Positions 24,174 through 35,759 of a stretch of 64,000 bases of DNA are shown piece by piece; the first letter of the stretch is position 1; the number at the start of each line of letters is the position of its first letter. The translations under genes and the position numbers were made by a program. Source of the stretch: Multifurca ochricompacta (taxonomy: Eukaryota; Basidiomycota; Agaricomycetes; Russulales; Russulaceae); contig WTXG01000001.1 of the NCBI GenBank assembly GCA_022496185.1, forward strand, positions 496,001 through 560,000. Reading direction: 5' to 3'. Below the pieces are notes generated by a model. That model saw nothing but the letters and a program-made list of their open reading frames with translations. It had not been told where the DNA came from and made no database searches.

Positions 24174-26092
24174 TCACGCGTTGTAACTAGAGGCGGAGAC
24201 ATTGCCGCCGCGCCCAGTCCAGTTAACGTCTGTGAGTGGCCGATAAGTGAGAACGGTAGTCTGTGGCGAGAGGCACACTAACGGATATCCTCGCCCGGCC
24301 TGAGCCTCGCATTCTCCTTTCCTGAAAGAACGCGGAAGGTGTGTGCACCGAAGTAGTCGCGCTGCGCCTGTAGCAGGTTGGCCGGGAGAACTTCACTGCG
24401 GTAACCGTCGAAGAAGGAAAGGGCCGTGCTGAACGCAGGAGTGGGGATACCCCAAAGGACGGCCTGAGCAATGATACGCCGCCAGCCTGGCTGTGCTTTG
24501 TGGACAGCTGCAGAAACAGGGTCAGTGCACAGACCAATCTATACAGTTGGGTCAAAGTATCAGTTACCCTTGTTGAAGAAGCCGTCGAAGAGTAAAGATT
24601 CAAGGTTCGGGTTCTTTTCGTATGCAGAAGTAATATCGCCAAGGAAGACGGACTGAAGCAACATGATGAGCAGGTCAGCAACTCATGAATGGAGCCTGCC
24701 CAGTTCTCACTTTGATGATACAACCACCACGCCAGATGCGAGCAATCCCCGCATAGTTCAGATGCCAGCTAAGCTCTTTGGCTGTCTCACGCATGAGCAT
24801 AAAGCCTTGTGTGTACGAAATGATCTTAGAGGCATAGAGAGCCTGCTCCAGGTCATCGATGAACTGTTTCTTGTCCCCGCGGAATGCCTCCTTCTCAGGA
24901 CCGGCGATGACCTTGCTAGCGCGGGTGCGCTCAGCCTTAATGGCGGATAGCGTGCGGGCGAATACGGCCTCGCCGATAAGGGTGACTAGACTCAACTCGT
25001 TAGTATGGTTTCGAAATGAAGGGCTGAAGGCATTTTACCGGGCGTTCCAGCATCAAGGGCGTTGATAGCCGTCCACTTGCCGGTACCTTTCTGACCAGCC
25101 TGATCAAGAATTTTGGAAACAAGGGGCTCGCCATCATCGTCCTTGAAGCGGAGGATGTTGTAAGTAATTTCTATCAGGAAGGAGTCAAGGACACCCTTGT
25201 TCCACTTCTCGAAAATGTCCGCAATCTCGTCCTCATGGAGTCCAAGACCACGTTTCAAGATGTCGTATGCCTCAGCAATGAGTTGCATGTCACCATACTC
25301 GATGCCTTTGAAGAAGATCGTATATATGCAAGCAAATATGGAAGATTGAATCGTATGCATACCATTGTGCACCATTTTGACATAGTGGCCAGCGCCAGAC
25401 TCGCCCATCCAATCAGCACAAGGGTCACCCTGAACTTGAGCGGCAGTCTTTTGGAAAATATCCTTGATGGCAGGCCAGGCATCAGGGGAACCTCCAGGCA
25501 TAAGGGACGGTCCATGGCGGGCACCCTCCTCACCACCAGATACACCGGAACCAACGAAAAGTAACCCCTTTCCCTCGAGTTCCTTGACGCGGCGAATGGT
25601 ATCCGGATAGTGGGAGTTGCCACCATCAATGATGATATCACCCTTTTCGAGGTGAGGGGTCAGCTGATTGATGAAATCATCGACGGCGGGGCCGGCTTTG
25701 ACGAGAAGGATGATCTTGCGAGGACGCTTAAGCTTCGCAACGAGTCTTCAATGGAGTGAGCACCCTGGACGTTGGTGCCTAAGCAGGAGTGAGTGAACAT
25801 TGATCAGAGTGATATGAATGAAGAGTGAGTGAGGGGTACCCTTGGCTTCGTTTGCAAGGAAGTTATCAACCTTAGAAGTGGTACGATTATAGGCAACGAC
25901 GTTAAACCCTTTATCATTCATATTAAGAATGAGGTTTTGTCCCTATGAGAGATGTAAGATGGATCAAGAAGGAGGCGGGAAGGAAGACAAGAGAACCATG
26001 ACGGCCAAGCCGATGAGGCCGATATCTCCACTAGATTAGAGATTAGAGAAGCAGTTATATGATAAGAATATACGATATACGAACATAGCCAT
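24174..26092 (-). CDS. GND1: 6-phosphogluconate dehydrogenase, decarboxylating; 1-nt frameshift
   Basis: Converts 6-phosphogluconate to ribulose 5-phosphate with NADPH production in the cytosol. Motifs seen: [20 protein letters not shown] (Rossmann), [69 protein letters not shown], and the C-terminal [18 protein letters not shown]. Near 25744 the frame breaks: the coding strand reads GAAGACTCGTTGCG, where GAAGACCTCGTTGCG would continue as [21 protein letters not shown] single lost C is the simplest explanation. One intron (about 25320-25373, between HNG and IEYGD) is 54 nt, in frame and stop-free. The N-terminal exon is uncertain because the first ATG and acceptor do not give an unambiguous phase. 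Confidence 0.9.
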
Positions 26093-26384
26093 TGTACTTA
26101 GGATAGCTTGAACGCGTGCAGAAGCTATGGTGAAGATATGAAGATTGAAAGGGAGATGAAGATGGGAGATGGAGAATGAAGAAGAGAGTGGGAGTTGATA
26201 GGGTACGGTGGGGTTTGATTTTAATCATTCATCATTCCGGTTCGTACCGTACCACTTATCAGAGCTGAGTAAGCCAAGCCAAAGCCTTACCCGCCGTACC
26301 CGTACCCGTACCCGTACCCGTACCCGTACCCCGTAGCCCATACCCGTACCTGTATGATCCACGCAATCCACGCTCAAGCTCACA
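26093..26384. promoter_or_regulatory. Divergent promoter of GND1 and the oxysterol-binding protein gene
   Basis: The 292-bp intergenic region between two divergently transcribed genes, containing a hexanucleotide repeat. Promoter function is inferred from position only. Confidence 0.5.
26294..26329. repeat. Six tandem copies of CCGTAC
   Basis: Six perfect copies of the hexamer CCGTAC, followed by diverged copies up to about 26352. It contains GTAC palindromes at 6-bp spacing. Confidence 0.9.
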
Positions 26385-29005
26385 ATGCAATCTGAAGGCG
26401 ACCTCTTTGGTCAATTTCCAACACAATAGAGATTGTTCATCAGGGATGGGTATTAAAGAAAAGGCGGAAAAGGATGCAGGGTGAGATCTCATCTTTATTA
26501 TTTTCACCACCATCTTAGAAGACACAAGGTTTCGCACGGAGATATTTTATCTTATATCGAGACGGTCGTCTTTCGTACTCTTTCGAGCCAGGAAAGCCCA
26601 TTAGAGATGAACTGTCAATGTCGCAAGCCGCCCTTTCCTCCTCCAGTAGTTCCAAAGATATACATATCGATACCACAATGGCGACTTTCCATATAAAATG
26701 TTTCAATACTGAGGATTTTCAAGCGTGGATGGCTGCACTTCGGTGTGTACTTACGGATTTCCATTAACTTTTGCTGAGCATATCAAGTACTTTCACCCTG
26801 AATCCGCAATCGCTGGGACGCAAGTCTTCCATTGGTGGGGTTGCGTCGAGGATAGGCTTCAATCACGCGAGCAGGACCTCGACGATGTTGGAGGAAATAA
26901 GCGTGGTCAGTGCAAGTCGCACCATGTTAGCATCCAGCTCATCCATTAGACAGACCATCATGGAGCTGGAAAGTGCCGTTCAGGTCTGGCACCAACTGGA
27001 TGCGAAGAGGCGCATTCCGAGTTCTTCCAAGTTGAAATCTGAGAAGGAGAAGGAGAAACCGAAAGACACCCCGAAGGAAGGAGTGTTTGGTATCTTCAAG
27101 AAGAGTACGCATATGTACACCCTACACTCCCTCAAATGTGCCACTCTTACCTATTGAAGATCACGGCTCTGGACATACTTCAGCGGAACCTAGCGCCACT
27201 GTGGATGAGAAATCCTGGCTGCCACACGTAGAAACTCCCGCCACTCCTTACGATCGTATGCAATTGGCAATAGCCAAGCTGAAGGCCCAGCACACGGCTT
27301 TGTATGGATTATTTACTGACAACAACCCTCCCACCGTTCATGGGTCACCATTACCAGCTACTTTTGAGGAACAATCCGAGCCGAGCCATACTCTGACACG
27401 GCTTACGAACCCTATTTCTCGGAAAACTTGGATGTCCACTGTCACTTCCCTGAGTGATGGTGGCAGCATCTGGTTTGATGCAATGGAGGGCCTTGATGGG
27501 GCCGAAGAGTTCTTCCTTGACACCCCGCCTTTGGAAGCAGGCACAGCTGACGGTCAGATTCCCGTTTTTGACGGGCAGAGTAACTCCCACGACCCTGAAG
27601 AAGCGTCGGATACGGACGAAGAGGACGAAGGTGCACGCCGTTCGTTGGCCGTCGGCGAGCGTAGAGTGTTAGCTGGTGCCCAACAGGTCATACACCGGAC
27701 ATCGCTGCCGAGTGGCCCAGTCGCAGACGAGGGCAGTTTGTTTGCAGTCTTCAAGAAGAACGTTGGCAAGGTGCGGTCCCCCGTTACTAGCTCCTCAATT
27801 CTTGACTATGTACCAAGCTCTGCTTTACCCCTCCTCACGAATAGGATCTTGCTAGCGTGGCGTTCCCCGTGACATTCAACGAGCCTTTGACACTCCTTCA
27901 ACGAGCGGCGGAAGAAGTCGAATATTATGACCTACTGAGCGAAGCTTCCCAATCCCAAGATCCTGTCGAGCGTATGTGCTATGTCGCCGCTTTTGCTGTG
28001 TCGGGTTATGCACATACGCGACATCGGTCAAGTAGAAAGGCCTTGTAGGTTTCTAGAGCTTTACTTGGATTGAACGCAGGTTCACTCGAACCAGTAACCC
28101 TCTACTGCAGAAACCTTCGAAATTCCACAACTGAGGTTCATTTCTGAGAAAGTCAGCCACCATCCTGTGGTCATGGCCTACCACGCAGAAGGTGAAGGTT
28201 GGGAGCTATACGCTACTTCATCTGGGAAGACAAAGTTTTGGGGTATGGACAAATCAGCAGTCATTTCTCACCTGATCGCTTCCGCCTCGCAGGTAAAAGC
28301 CTGGAAATTATTCCGCTAGGAGCAAACAACGTCAAGATTGGAACTGACCATTACCAGTGGTAAGCACAGACCTGCCCGTGCTGCGTAAGAATTTTTGCAT
28401 GACACCTCTCTTTCAGGACAAAGCCATCTTCCTTCATGCGAAACCTAATGATGGGAACCAAGTATTTAGAACATACGGGTAAGATGACGATCGAGAACGT
28501 CACAACTAAGGCTCGCTGTGTAGTTGAGTTTAGAGAGTCGGGTTACTGGGGAGTGCCGAATCAAGTGTATGGCGCTGTTTATTCTCCTGCAGGTGAGATC
28601 GAGACTACCCTTGAGGGGAAATGGGATGAGGTTTTCGCGCGGAAACTGGGCCCCAACCACCTCCAAGTCTTATGGAGGATGGCACCTTTCCCGAAAAATA
28701 CCTTGGAGCTCTACGGTTTCACGACCTGGGGCATAACACTTAACGAAATTACCGCGGATCTGGGGGGTAAACTCCCGCCAACGGACTCGCGCTACCGCCC
28801 GGACGTGCGTGCGCTAGAAGAAGGGAACCTTGATCGTGCGGAGGCAGAAAAAGAACGTTTGGAAGAACTCCAGCGTGTGCGCCGAAGACAGGGAAAGGAT
28901 CGTGAGCCGCAATGGTTTAGGCGCGAGGGTGATGAGTGGGTCTACGCAGGGGGTTATTGGGAACAACGAGTCAAGGGCTGGAAAGCTGTGGAGTCCCTGT
29001 GGTGA
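26385..29005 (+). CDS. Oxysterol-binding protein of Osh3 type (PH plus ORD); two 1-nt frameshifts
   Basis: Lipid-transfer protein acting at membrane contact sites. The PH domain begins WVLKKRRKRMQGFARRYFIL and ends FHIKCFNTEDFQAWMAALR. A disordered acidic linker follows, then the OSBP-related domain (FPVTFNEPLTLLQRAAEEVE; the signature variant SEKVSHHPVVMAYHAEGEGW; MRNLMMGTKYLEHTGKMTIE; WRMAPFPKNTLELYGFTTWG). No GOLD or ankyrin domain or clear FFAT motif was noticed. Two frame breaks occur. Near 26418, one extra C would join MQSEGDLFGQFPN to TIEIVHQGWVLKK. Near 28107, one extra G would give NPLLAETFE instead of a stop. Both sites sit in conserved sequence. Seven introns were followed; the one after SSRKAL uses GTAGGT. 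Confidence 0.88.
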
Positions 29006-29497
29006 CACGCGCCTCCATTGTATACGCCAGCAGCATACCTACTCCAATTAATGCTCAGAGGCAACTCGAAGGTCACAACTTATGTGCCTGACCTGGCTCA
29101 GTGTGCCAGTTCAGCATCTTTCCTCATGGGCGGGTTATTAAGTTATCCCGGGCTTTCATCAGCTTGATCCCAATTGTGATGGCCATTGCCAAGCCTGTCA
29201 CCTAACATCCCCTTCATGTCTCCTCGAGTATGTGAAGTCACGAGGACACGGTACCGCTTAACGCCCAATCTGTTGTCACATCACAACTATCGTACGGATT
29301 CTTCACGCTCATGTCCATATGCCGCCAGGACCATTGCCTAGGTCTGTTTGATGTTGTACCTGATATGGCAGAATTTGACGGTTGATGTGCATGTAAGGAT
29401 TGTACTGACAGTTCCTGTCGGCCGGGTACGTCCGGGCCAACCGCCACTGTAGACGCCTGAACCTGAAAAGAAAGTTCAATTGCTCTTGATTTATGCC
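29006..29497. other. Tandem intergenic region, nothing recognised
   Basis: 492 bp between the oxysterol-binding gene and the aconitase-family gene, both plus strand. It presumably holds the terminator of the first and promoter of the second. No RNA gene or coding frame is convincing. Confidence 0.45.
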
Positions 29498-32400
29498 ATG
29501 TTCTTCCGAGTAAGCCTACGACGATGGGCACCCTCAAAACTCACGCGATCACTAGCAACACACGCTTCTGACCTAGAAAAAGCGTGCTTATCCATAACAC
29601 CGCCCTATGCCGTGCTTATGGATAATTTGGCTAAAGTGCGGAAGCATCTCAACAGGCCTCTCACTCTGGCAGAGAAGATACTCTACAGTCATCTTTACGA
29701 TCCTGAGAATGGGATAGGCAGCGGTGGAATCCAGAGAGGCGCCACTTACATCCAACTCCAGCCAGAGAGAGTAGCTATGCAAGATGCCTCCGCTCAGTGA
29801 GATCATTATTGCTCTTGGTTATACGCGCTGAACCTTGCGTCGTCTTGAATCGTCTCAGAATGGCGCTGTGAGAGTTCTTCTGGTCATGATTTACGTTTTC
29901 ACACTTACGCCTGGCGGCTACCATGGCCATCCAATAGGTTGCAATTCATGAGTGCTGATCTCGATAGGACAGCTGTCCCCACAAGCATCATTGTGACCAT
30001 TTGATCCAAGCCTCGACCGGGGCGGATGCGGACTTACAGGTACAGTTACCAATTGGGTGGTTGATTGAGTGAGCACGACTGTCTTGTTTTATGTAGCATT
30101 CGGTGGCGTCCAACCAAGAAGTCTTCGAATTTCTAGAGAGTGCGGCCAAGAAATACGGGATTGAATTCTGGAGACCAGGTTCTGGCATTATTCACCAAAT
30201 CGTACTCGAGAACTATGCTGCCCCTGGAATGCTCATGTAAGACTGGCTTCATCGCTGTCGACCTGTTTCATTCATTGCAGCCTCCTCTAGGCTTGGCACT
30301 GGTGAAGAGGAATGCATTATCGTCTCAGCTGCCTGTTGATCTTAAGCTTGCAGACTCGCATACGCCAAATGCTGGCGGCCTCGGGATGCTCGCAATCGGT
30401 GTTGGCGGTGCCGATGCGGTGGATGCCATGACCGGAACGCCGTGGGAACTTAAGGCACCCCAGATTGTTGGTTCGTTGTTCTGCCGCGACGTTTGTGTTC
30501 TTTATAATTGATGGGCTAGACAGGCATACATGTTACGGGAAAACTCAACGACTGGGCAACTCCAAAAGACTTGATTCTTTATCTTGCTGGAAAGCTTACA
30601 GTCAAAGTGAAGCATCGTGTAGAACAATATTTCTAGCTGCTGACACTCACGAAGGGGGGCACCGGTCGTATTCTTGAGTATTTTGGACCTGGCATTTTCA
30701 GTCAATCTTGCACTGGTACAAACTCTTATAACCCTTCGGAAGCTTAAGACTTATGTCCAATGTAGGTCTGGCGACGATCGCCAACATGGGTGCGGAGGTA
30801 GGTGCAACAACATCAACCTTTCCATATACACCCAGCATGCAAGCGTATCTCCACGCAACTCGGCGCGGTCCAGTAGCTCGTGCTGCCGATGAAGCCGCTT
30901 CCAACGGGTTTTTAAGTGCTGACACGGGTGCCGAATACGATGAATTGATCGAGATTGTGAGCAAGCCAAAACCCCTTTTCCGAACAGCCTTCTTATGCCA
31001 ACAGGATCTATCGAGCATAGAACCCACAATTAATGGACCATTCACACCAGATTTAGCAACCCCTCTGTCCAAATTTGCGTCGTTTGTACAGGAAAACGGT
31101 TGGAAAGACAGAATATCCGCTGGCCTGATCGGTTCTTGCACAAATAGCTCGTACGAGGATATGGTGAGTCCAAAGTGCAAATGTTCGGTGCAAGCCATCT
31201 AGAGTAATGATGTACCAGACGCGAGTAGCAGATATAGCACGGCAAGCTAAAGCAGCTGGACTATCGTCTCAGGTGAGGGCCACTGCAAGTCCGCCTTTGC
31301 ATTGTTGAATGGCCCTCAGGTTCCATTTCTTTGCACACCCGGATCGGAGCAAATTCGAGCAACGATGGAGCGTGACAAAATCACAGAAGTTCTTGAAGAG
31401 GTTGGGGCTGTTGTCCTGGCCAACGCTTGCGGTCCTTGCATCGGGCAGGTATGTTGTAGTCCGTTGGTTCAAGCGCGTGTTCACACGCATTTCAAAAGTG
31501 GAAACGCGAGGACACAAAAGAGGGCGCAAATGGTGCGTATCACATTTATTCCTTGAAAACGTTTGTTGACCCTTTCGAAGCAATTTTGACTTCATTCAAT
31601 CGGTAAGCTAGAGCCTTCCCTTGAGTGACACATCCTCACAAATTATTTAGCAACTTCAAGTCACGGAATGATGGCAATAGCCTCACGATGAATTTTCTCG
31701 CTTCTCCAACAATTGTAACTGCCATGGCGTTCTCGGGAAAACTTACTTTCAATCCATGACTGACTCATTGACGCTACCTTCTGGAGAATCGTTTAAGTTC
31801 AAACCGCCTCTAGGACAGGACCTCCCGTCGTCAGGTTTCGCACTTGGCGACATCTCGTATCGCCCATCACCGATCCCAGATCCTCAACCTGGGACAGTAG
31901 TTAAAATTCGCAAAGACTCCCAACGGCTTGAAATACTGGAACCTTTTCCATCTCACTTCAAGGATAGCCCCGTCCTGGAGCTGCCGAAGATGAAGGTGCT
32001 GATGAGGGTTAGAGGAAGTGTACCACAGATCATATTTCCGCTGCAGTAAGCTTTTACGCACTGCTCGATTTCGTGAACTTGATGTCTATTTGATAGGGAC
32101 CTTGGCTCAAATACAAAGGACATTTAACTAACATCTCGGAGAATCTCTGTGAGTTGGCTCACTCAATGTGGTAGTTAATCTGACTTGGTGCTTCGTTCCA
32201 GTAATCACTGTAAGCCCTAACAAGCGCTTTGCTTGTAGACGTGATGCCCATCCATGATTAGGCTGTTAATGATGAAAATGGAGAGGTGAATGTTGCATTT
32301 CACTGCGACCACGACCCGACGGAACCGGCCATGGATACGATACCGGGGGTGGCCAAGAAATTTAAGGCGAGAAGACAGCCATGGGCCCTCATTGTGGACG

Positions 32401-32884
32401 AGAATTATGGTGAGGGTAGCGCACGCGAGCACGCCGCTTTGCAACCTCGCTTCTACGGTAGATTGGGTGCTCCATGTTGCTGGGCATGCTACTGACAGTT
32501 TAACAGGTTGCGCCATGATCATTGCTCGGTCATTTGCCCGTATTCATGAAACCAATCTGAAAGCAAGTCTTTCTTTCTTTACAACGTTACAACTCAACTG
32601 TACTAAATGTCTTTTGTCGTTTGCAGAAGCAAGGAATACTGCCTTTATGGTTCGCCGATAAGAATGACTACGGCAGGATTGGGTCTGGTGCTGTCATTGA
32701 AACTATCGGAGTTGCTGACCTGTTTTCGGGTAAACCCGACACAACTGTTCGACTCAAAGTCGCGACGCCCGATGGAGAATCGTTCGAAATCGCAACGAAA
32801 CATACAATGTCGAGCGATCAGCTTAAGTGGTTGCGAGCGGGATCTGCATTGAATCACATTCGGTCTCAGCTTGGCAGGAGATAA
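29498..32884 (+). CDS. Mitochondrial aconitase-family hydratase (Aco2-like); three 1-nt frameshifts and three microexons
   Basis: 4Fe-4S hydro-lyase of about 780 residues. The start [20 protein letters not shown] is a mitochondrial presequence. Conserved parts are [51 protein letters not shown] and CGPCIGQW (cluster cysteines), FSGKLTFNP, and the swivel-domain region [20 protein letters not shown]. Twenty exons are required, including microexons 29859-29867 (9 nt), 30291-30301 (11 nt) and 32202-32209 (8 nt), each encoding conserved residues. The intron 32563-32626 has a GCAAGT donor. Frames break at about 29989 (ATC-CAT), 31755 (CCC-ATG) and 32016 (AAG-TGT), each fixed by one base. It resembles the second fungal aconitase (Aco2), which can serve citrate or homocitrate metabolism; homoaconitase is less likely. 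Confidence 0.88.
32563..32626 (+). other. GC-AG intron in the aconitase-family gene
   Basis: Donor GCAAGT after HETNLK and acceptor TTTGCAG before [12 protein letters not shown]. It contains TACTAAA-like branch sequence (TACTAAATG). Confidence 0.85.
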
Positions 32885-33233
32885 GATAATCGTCGATGTG
32901 GCCGCTGTAGACAGAATCACTTCTTGTGTTGGTGAGAATTGATGATGATGATGATGATGAATGATGACATGTTCTGTTGACTCGTTCACCTCAACTACCC
33001 GCACTTTTTATTCTACTTCAGTCATCCTAGGCCTTTCCTCGCCTCAGGATTCATCCAGTACAACATATACCACCTAAACATACAATTGTGACTGAAGCGT
33101 CAATTGCTGTACTGTACAACTCACGGAATTTGCCGTTTTCCTGTGAACCGCTCGTCGTCAAAATCGAAAGTTTTTCATTTTTCATTTTCATTTTCATTTT
33201 CACCTACAACTCTTCAAACTCCAAGTTTAACTT
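32885..33233. other. Tandem intergenic region with a GAT repeat
   Basis: Contains a GAT trinucleotide repeat (about 32940-32962) and TTTTCATTTTCATTTTCA repeats (about 33176-33201) just upstream of the roadblock-protein gene. No gene is supported. Confidence 0.5.
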
Positions 33234-33854
33234 ATGCTTGTTCTCGCAACGCTACATAGGCTTCTCTCTCAAGTCATCAGCTCTCCGGGTCTACACACCG
33301 CCGTCCTGCTAACACCTAATGGTCAACTGGTTTCGTATGCTTGTGATTCAACAAAGTCGAAGGACGATGTCCGCCTCGTCGTTGGTTTGAGCAGCGAAAT
33401 TTGGCTCGAGGTCGCTGATCAAGGCGTTGGGATGGTGGATAGTGAAGTCAGTATAGTCTACGTTTATTCTCTCAACGTTGATATCACTTGACCACTAAAA
33501 GCTTGGACGCATACTTGTTTTGGGTGTTCAAGATACCGTCGCAACACCCCATTCCAACAAAAACAATGACACCTCACCCACCAACAGCGCCAATACGGAT
33601 CAGGCATCAGACAAGCCTTTAATGTTGGTGGCCCTCAGTGCCACTGAAGCAGTTGGGTGGGAGGATCTTGAAGCGAAAGTATGCGATTACTTGTACTTTT
33701 CTGGGTCCCCAAATCTGACCTTGGTTTTGGTTGCTATCAGGGGAGAGAATTAACTGAATACTTGTCCCGCTCGGTCAGCAGGCTTCGTAAGCCTTTGATG
33801 ACTCCCGTTTCACCGCCAAATCCCTCGACAACTACAACACGACAGGGCCGTTGA
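33234..33854 (+). CDS. Roadblock/LC7 protein, LAMTOR2/Ego-like
   Basis: Small protein matching the Ragulator subunit LAMTOR2 (fungal EGO-complex counterpart), which helps anchor Rag GTPases and TORC1 at the vacuole. Visible: MLVLATLHRLLSQVISSPGL, TAVLLTPNGQLVSYACDS, VGLSSEIWLEVADQG, LGRILVLGVQD, PLMLVALSATEAVGWEDLEA and GRELTEYLSRSVSRL. Exons 33234-33446, 33502-33678 and 33741-33854 give about 167 residues, longer than the animal protein because of a polar insert (SNKNNDTSPTNSANTDQASD) and a Pro/Thr tail. The assignment rests on the roadblock pattern, so another roadblock paralogue cannot be excluded. Confidence 0.72.
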
Positions 33855-34242
33855 TAGGATTTTATCCTTCGCTTTGCTCCCACAAAAGTACACATATCTT
33901 CCACTATTCACTTCAGGATGCACAGATTTCACTCGCTAGACTTTTACCCACTTTCACGAACGCGTCATTGCCAAACTCAAATCCAAATTTTGACAAGGCT
34001 AGATCCCAATCCCATGTATTCTAGAGTTAGCGGTTATATACAACAGCAGTCAGGACGGTATCTTTATAAGGGTATATAAAACTATAATATTAATGTGGTG
34101 CGATGAACGAGGCGGTGGGCGTGAGATTGAAGTGTATTCGGGGATATTGCCGGACGGGTTAAAGGTGGAAAACTCTTATCCTCCTCCTCCCCTCCCCTTT
34201 CTATTCTATCTGTTAATTCAGTCCGCACTCTCGGAGGCGAAT
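33855..34242. other. Tandem intergenic region, nothing recognised
   Basis: Between the roadblock-protein gene and COQ1. Upstream in-frame codons of the COQ1 ORF exist here but look like leader sequence. Confidence 0.45.
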
Positions 34243-35759
34243 ATGAGACGATGGCCTGCTTCCCATAGCATTCGACTCTACCATTCATGGTTCCAATTTA
34301 GACCTTACAGTGCTCCCAGTCTCGCTCAGAAACCTGCTCACGCGACGCCGTTGTCGCCCGCGCGAGCGATTCTTCACGAGTCATCGCCCCCGTCGCGTCC
34401 GGACCCATATCTCTTATTAAAACCTCAGCTCGATCATCTTCGAGAGAAGCTCTTAAACCTGCTGGGGTCCGCCCACCCCACACTCAACGACATTGCCAAA
34501 TACTATTTCTTGCACCCTTCCAAGCAACTACGTCCATTGCTCATCCTTTTATTCTCACAGGCGACCAACGGCCTTGGAAGGGACTGGGACTTGAAAAAAT
34601 GGGCAGCTGAATGCGAAGGTGCGGGTGGACGTGGAGAGGAGCTTGATCGCCCCCTCACGCGTCCTGATGTGTTGAACGACTGGAACCCCAGCATGCCGGA
34701 CCACACCGCTTCCTTTGCCTCTATCTTCTCCCTCATTCCACCACGCGCGCCTAAACCACCACCTTCTCCACCACCGCGACGGCCTGCATCTGAGCTATCA
34801 ACATTTGCGCACGACGCTCCTCTTCTGCCCACGCAGACGCGCCTCGCGCAAATCATCGAAATGATCCATGTTGCGTCCCTCTTACATGACGACGTCATCG
34901 ACCATGCCGACCTACGCCGTGGGGCAGCGTCCGCACCTGCCGCCTTTGGCAACAAGTACACCATCCTCGGTGGGGACTTTCTTCTTGGACGCGCAAGTGC
35001 GGCCCTTTCTCGCCTTGGCGAGAGTGAAGTCGTCGAGCTCATCGCGGGCGTCATCACTAACCTTGTCGAGGGGGAGATTCTGCAGATGAACAAGGTTGCG
35101 CAACAGAGTGCCGCACTTGTTGGCGCATCGCATGTGGGCAGCGACAGCTGGAATATCTATTTGAGGAAAACGTACTTGAAAACGGCGAGCCTCATGGCGA
35201 AAGGTGCGCGGGCCGCGGTTGTGCTGGGTGGCGGTAGGGAGGGTGAGGTTTGGAAAGAGGTCGCATATGCTTACGGTCGCAACCTTGGTATCGCCTTCCA
35301 GGTATGATGGCCACGTCTCTGTCTGTACCTGATTAATTTTAGGACTGACGATCACCCCTACCTTGTAGCTCGTAGATGATGTCTTGGATTACGAGTCTGG
35401 AGAGGCCGCTCTAGGAAAGCCTGGGGGTGCCGACCTGCAGTTGGGGCTCGCGACAGGTCCAGCGCTGTACGCGTGGGAAGAACACCCCGAGATGGGTTCT
35501 CTTATCGCACGAAAATTCGAGAAGGAAGGCGACGTTGAGCTTGTAAGTCATCGCCTTTGTTGTGTGCTCCTCTGATCTGACATGTGAGCACGTTCAGGCT
35601 CGAGAACTCGTCCGCCGATCGTCCGGCGTGGAGCGCACGAGGGAGCTTGCGCGCGCTTACGCTGATAAGGCCCTTGAGACTTTAGAACATTTGCCGGAGA
35701 GCGAAGCTAGGAGCGCGTTAGAAGTTCTTACGGAGCGAGTTGTCAAACGGACATGGTGA
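34243..35759 (+). CDS. COQ1: Polyprenyl (hexaprenyl/solanesyl-type) diphosphate synthase for ubiquinone
   Basis: Mitochondrial trans-prenyltransferase that builds the isoprenoid tail of ubiquinone. It has a presequence-like start (MRRWPASHSIRLYHSWFQFR), KQLRPLLILLFSQA, the first Asp-rich motif in HDDVIDHADLRRG, GGDFLLGRASAALSRL, EGEILQMNK, YLRKTYLKTASLMAKGARA, and the second Asp-rich motif in LVDDVLDYE. Exons 34243-35301, 35369-35542 and 35598-35759. A proline-rich insert of about 80 residues separates the KQLRP region from TQTRLAQIIEMIHVASLLHD; such inserts are known in fungal Coq1 proteins. The tail length made cannot be read from sequence. The ORF extends 150 nt upstream, but that part lacks targeting features. 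Confidence 0.94.

Noticed and set aside
27900..28115. A GC-AG intron after SSRK in the Osh gene
   Set aside because: A GTAGGT donor a few bases downstream gives a valid phase-2 junction, so the GC donor is unnecessary.
29498..32884. Aconitase gene as a decayed pseudogene
   Set aside because: Only three 1-nt breaks are present, splice sites and microexons are intact, and similar breaks occur in other essential genes.
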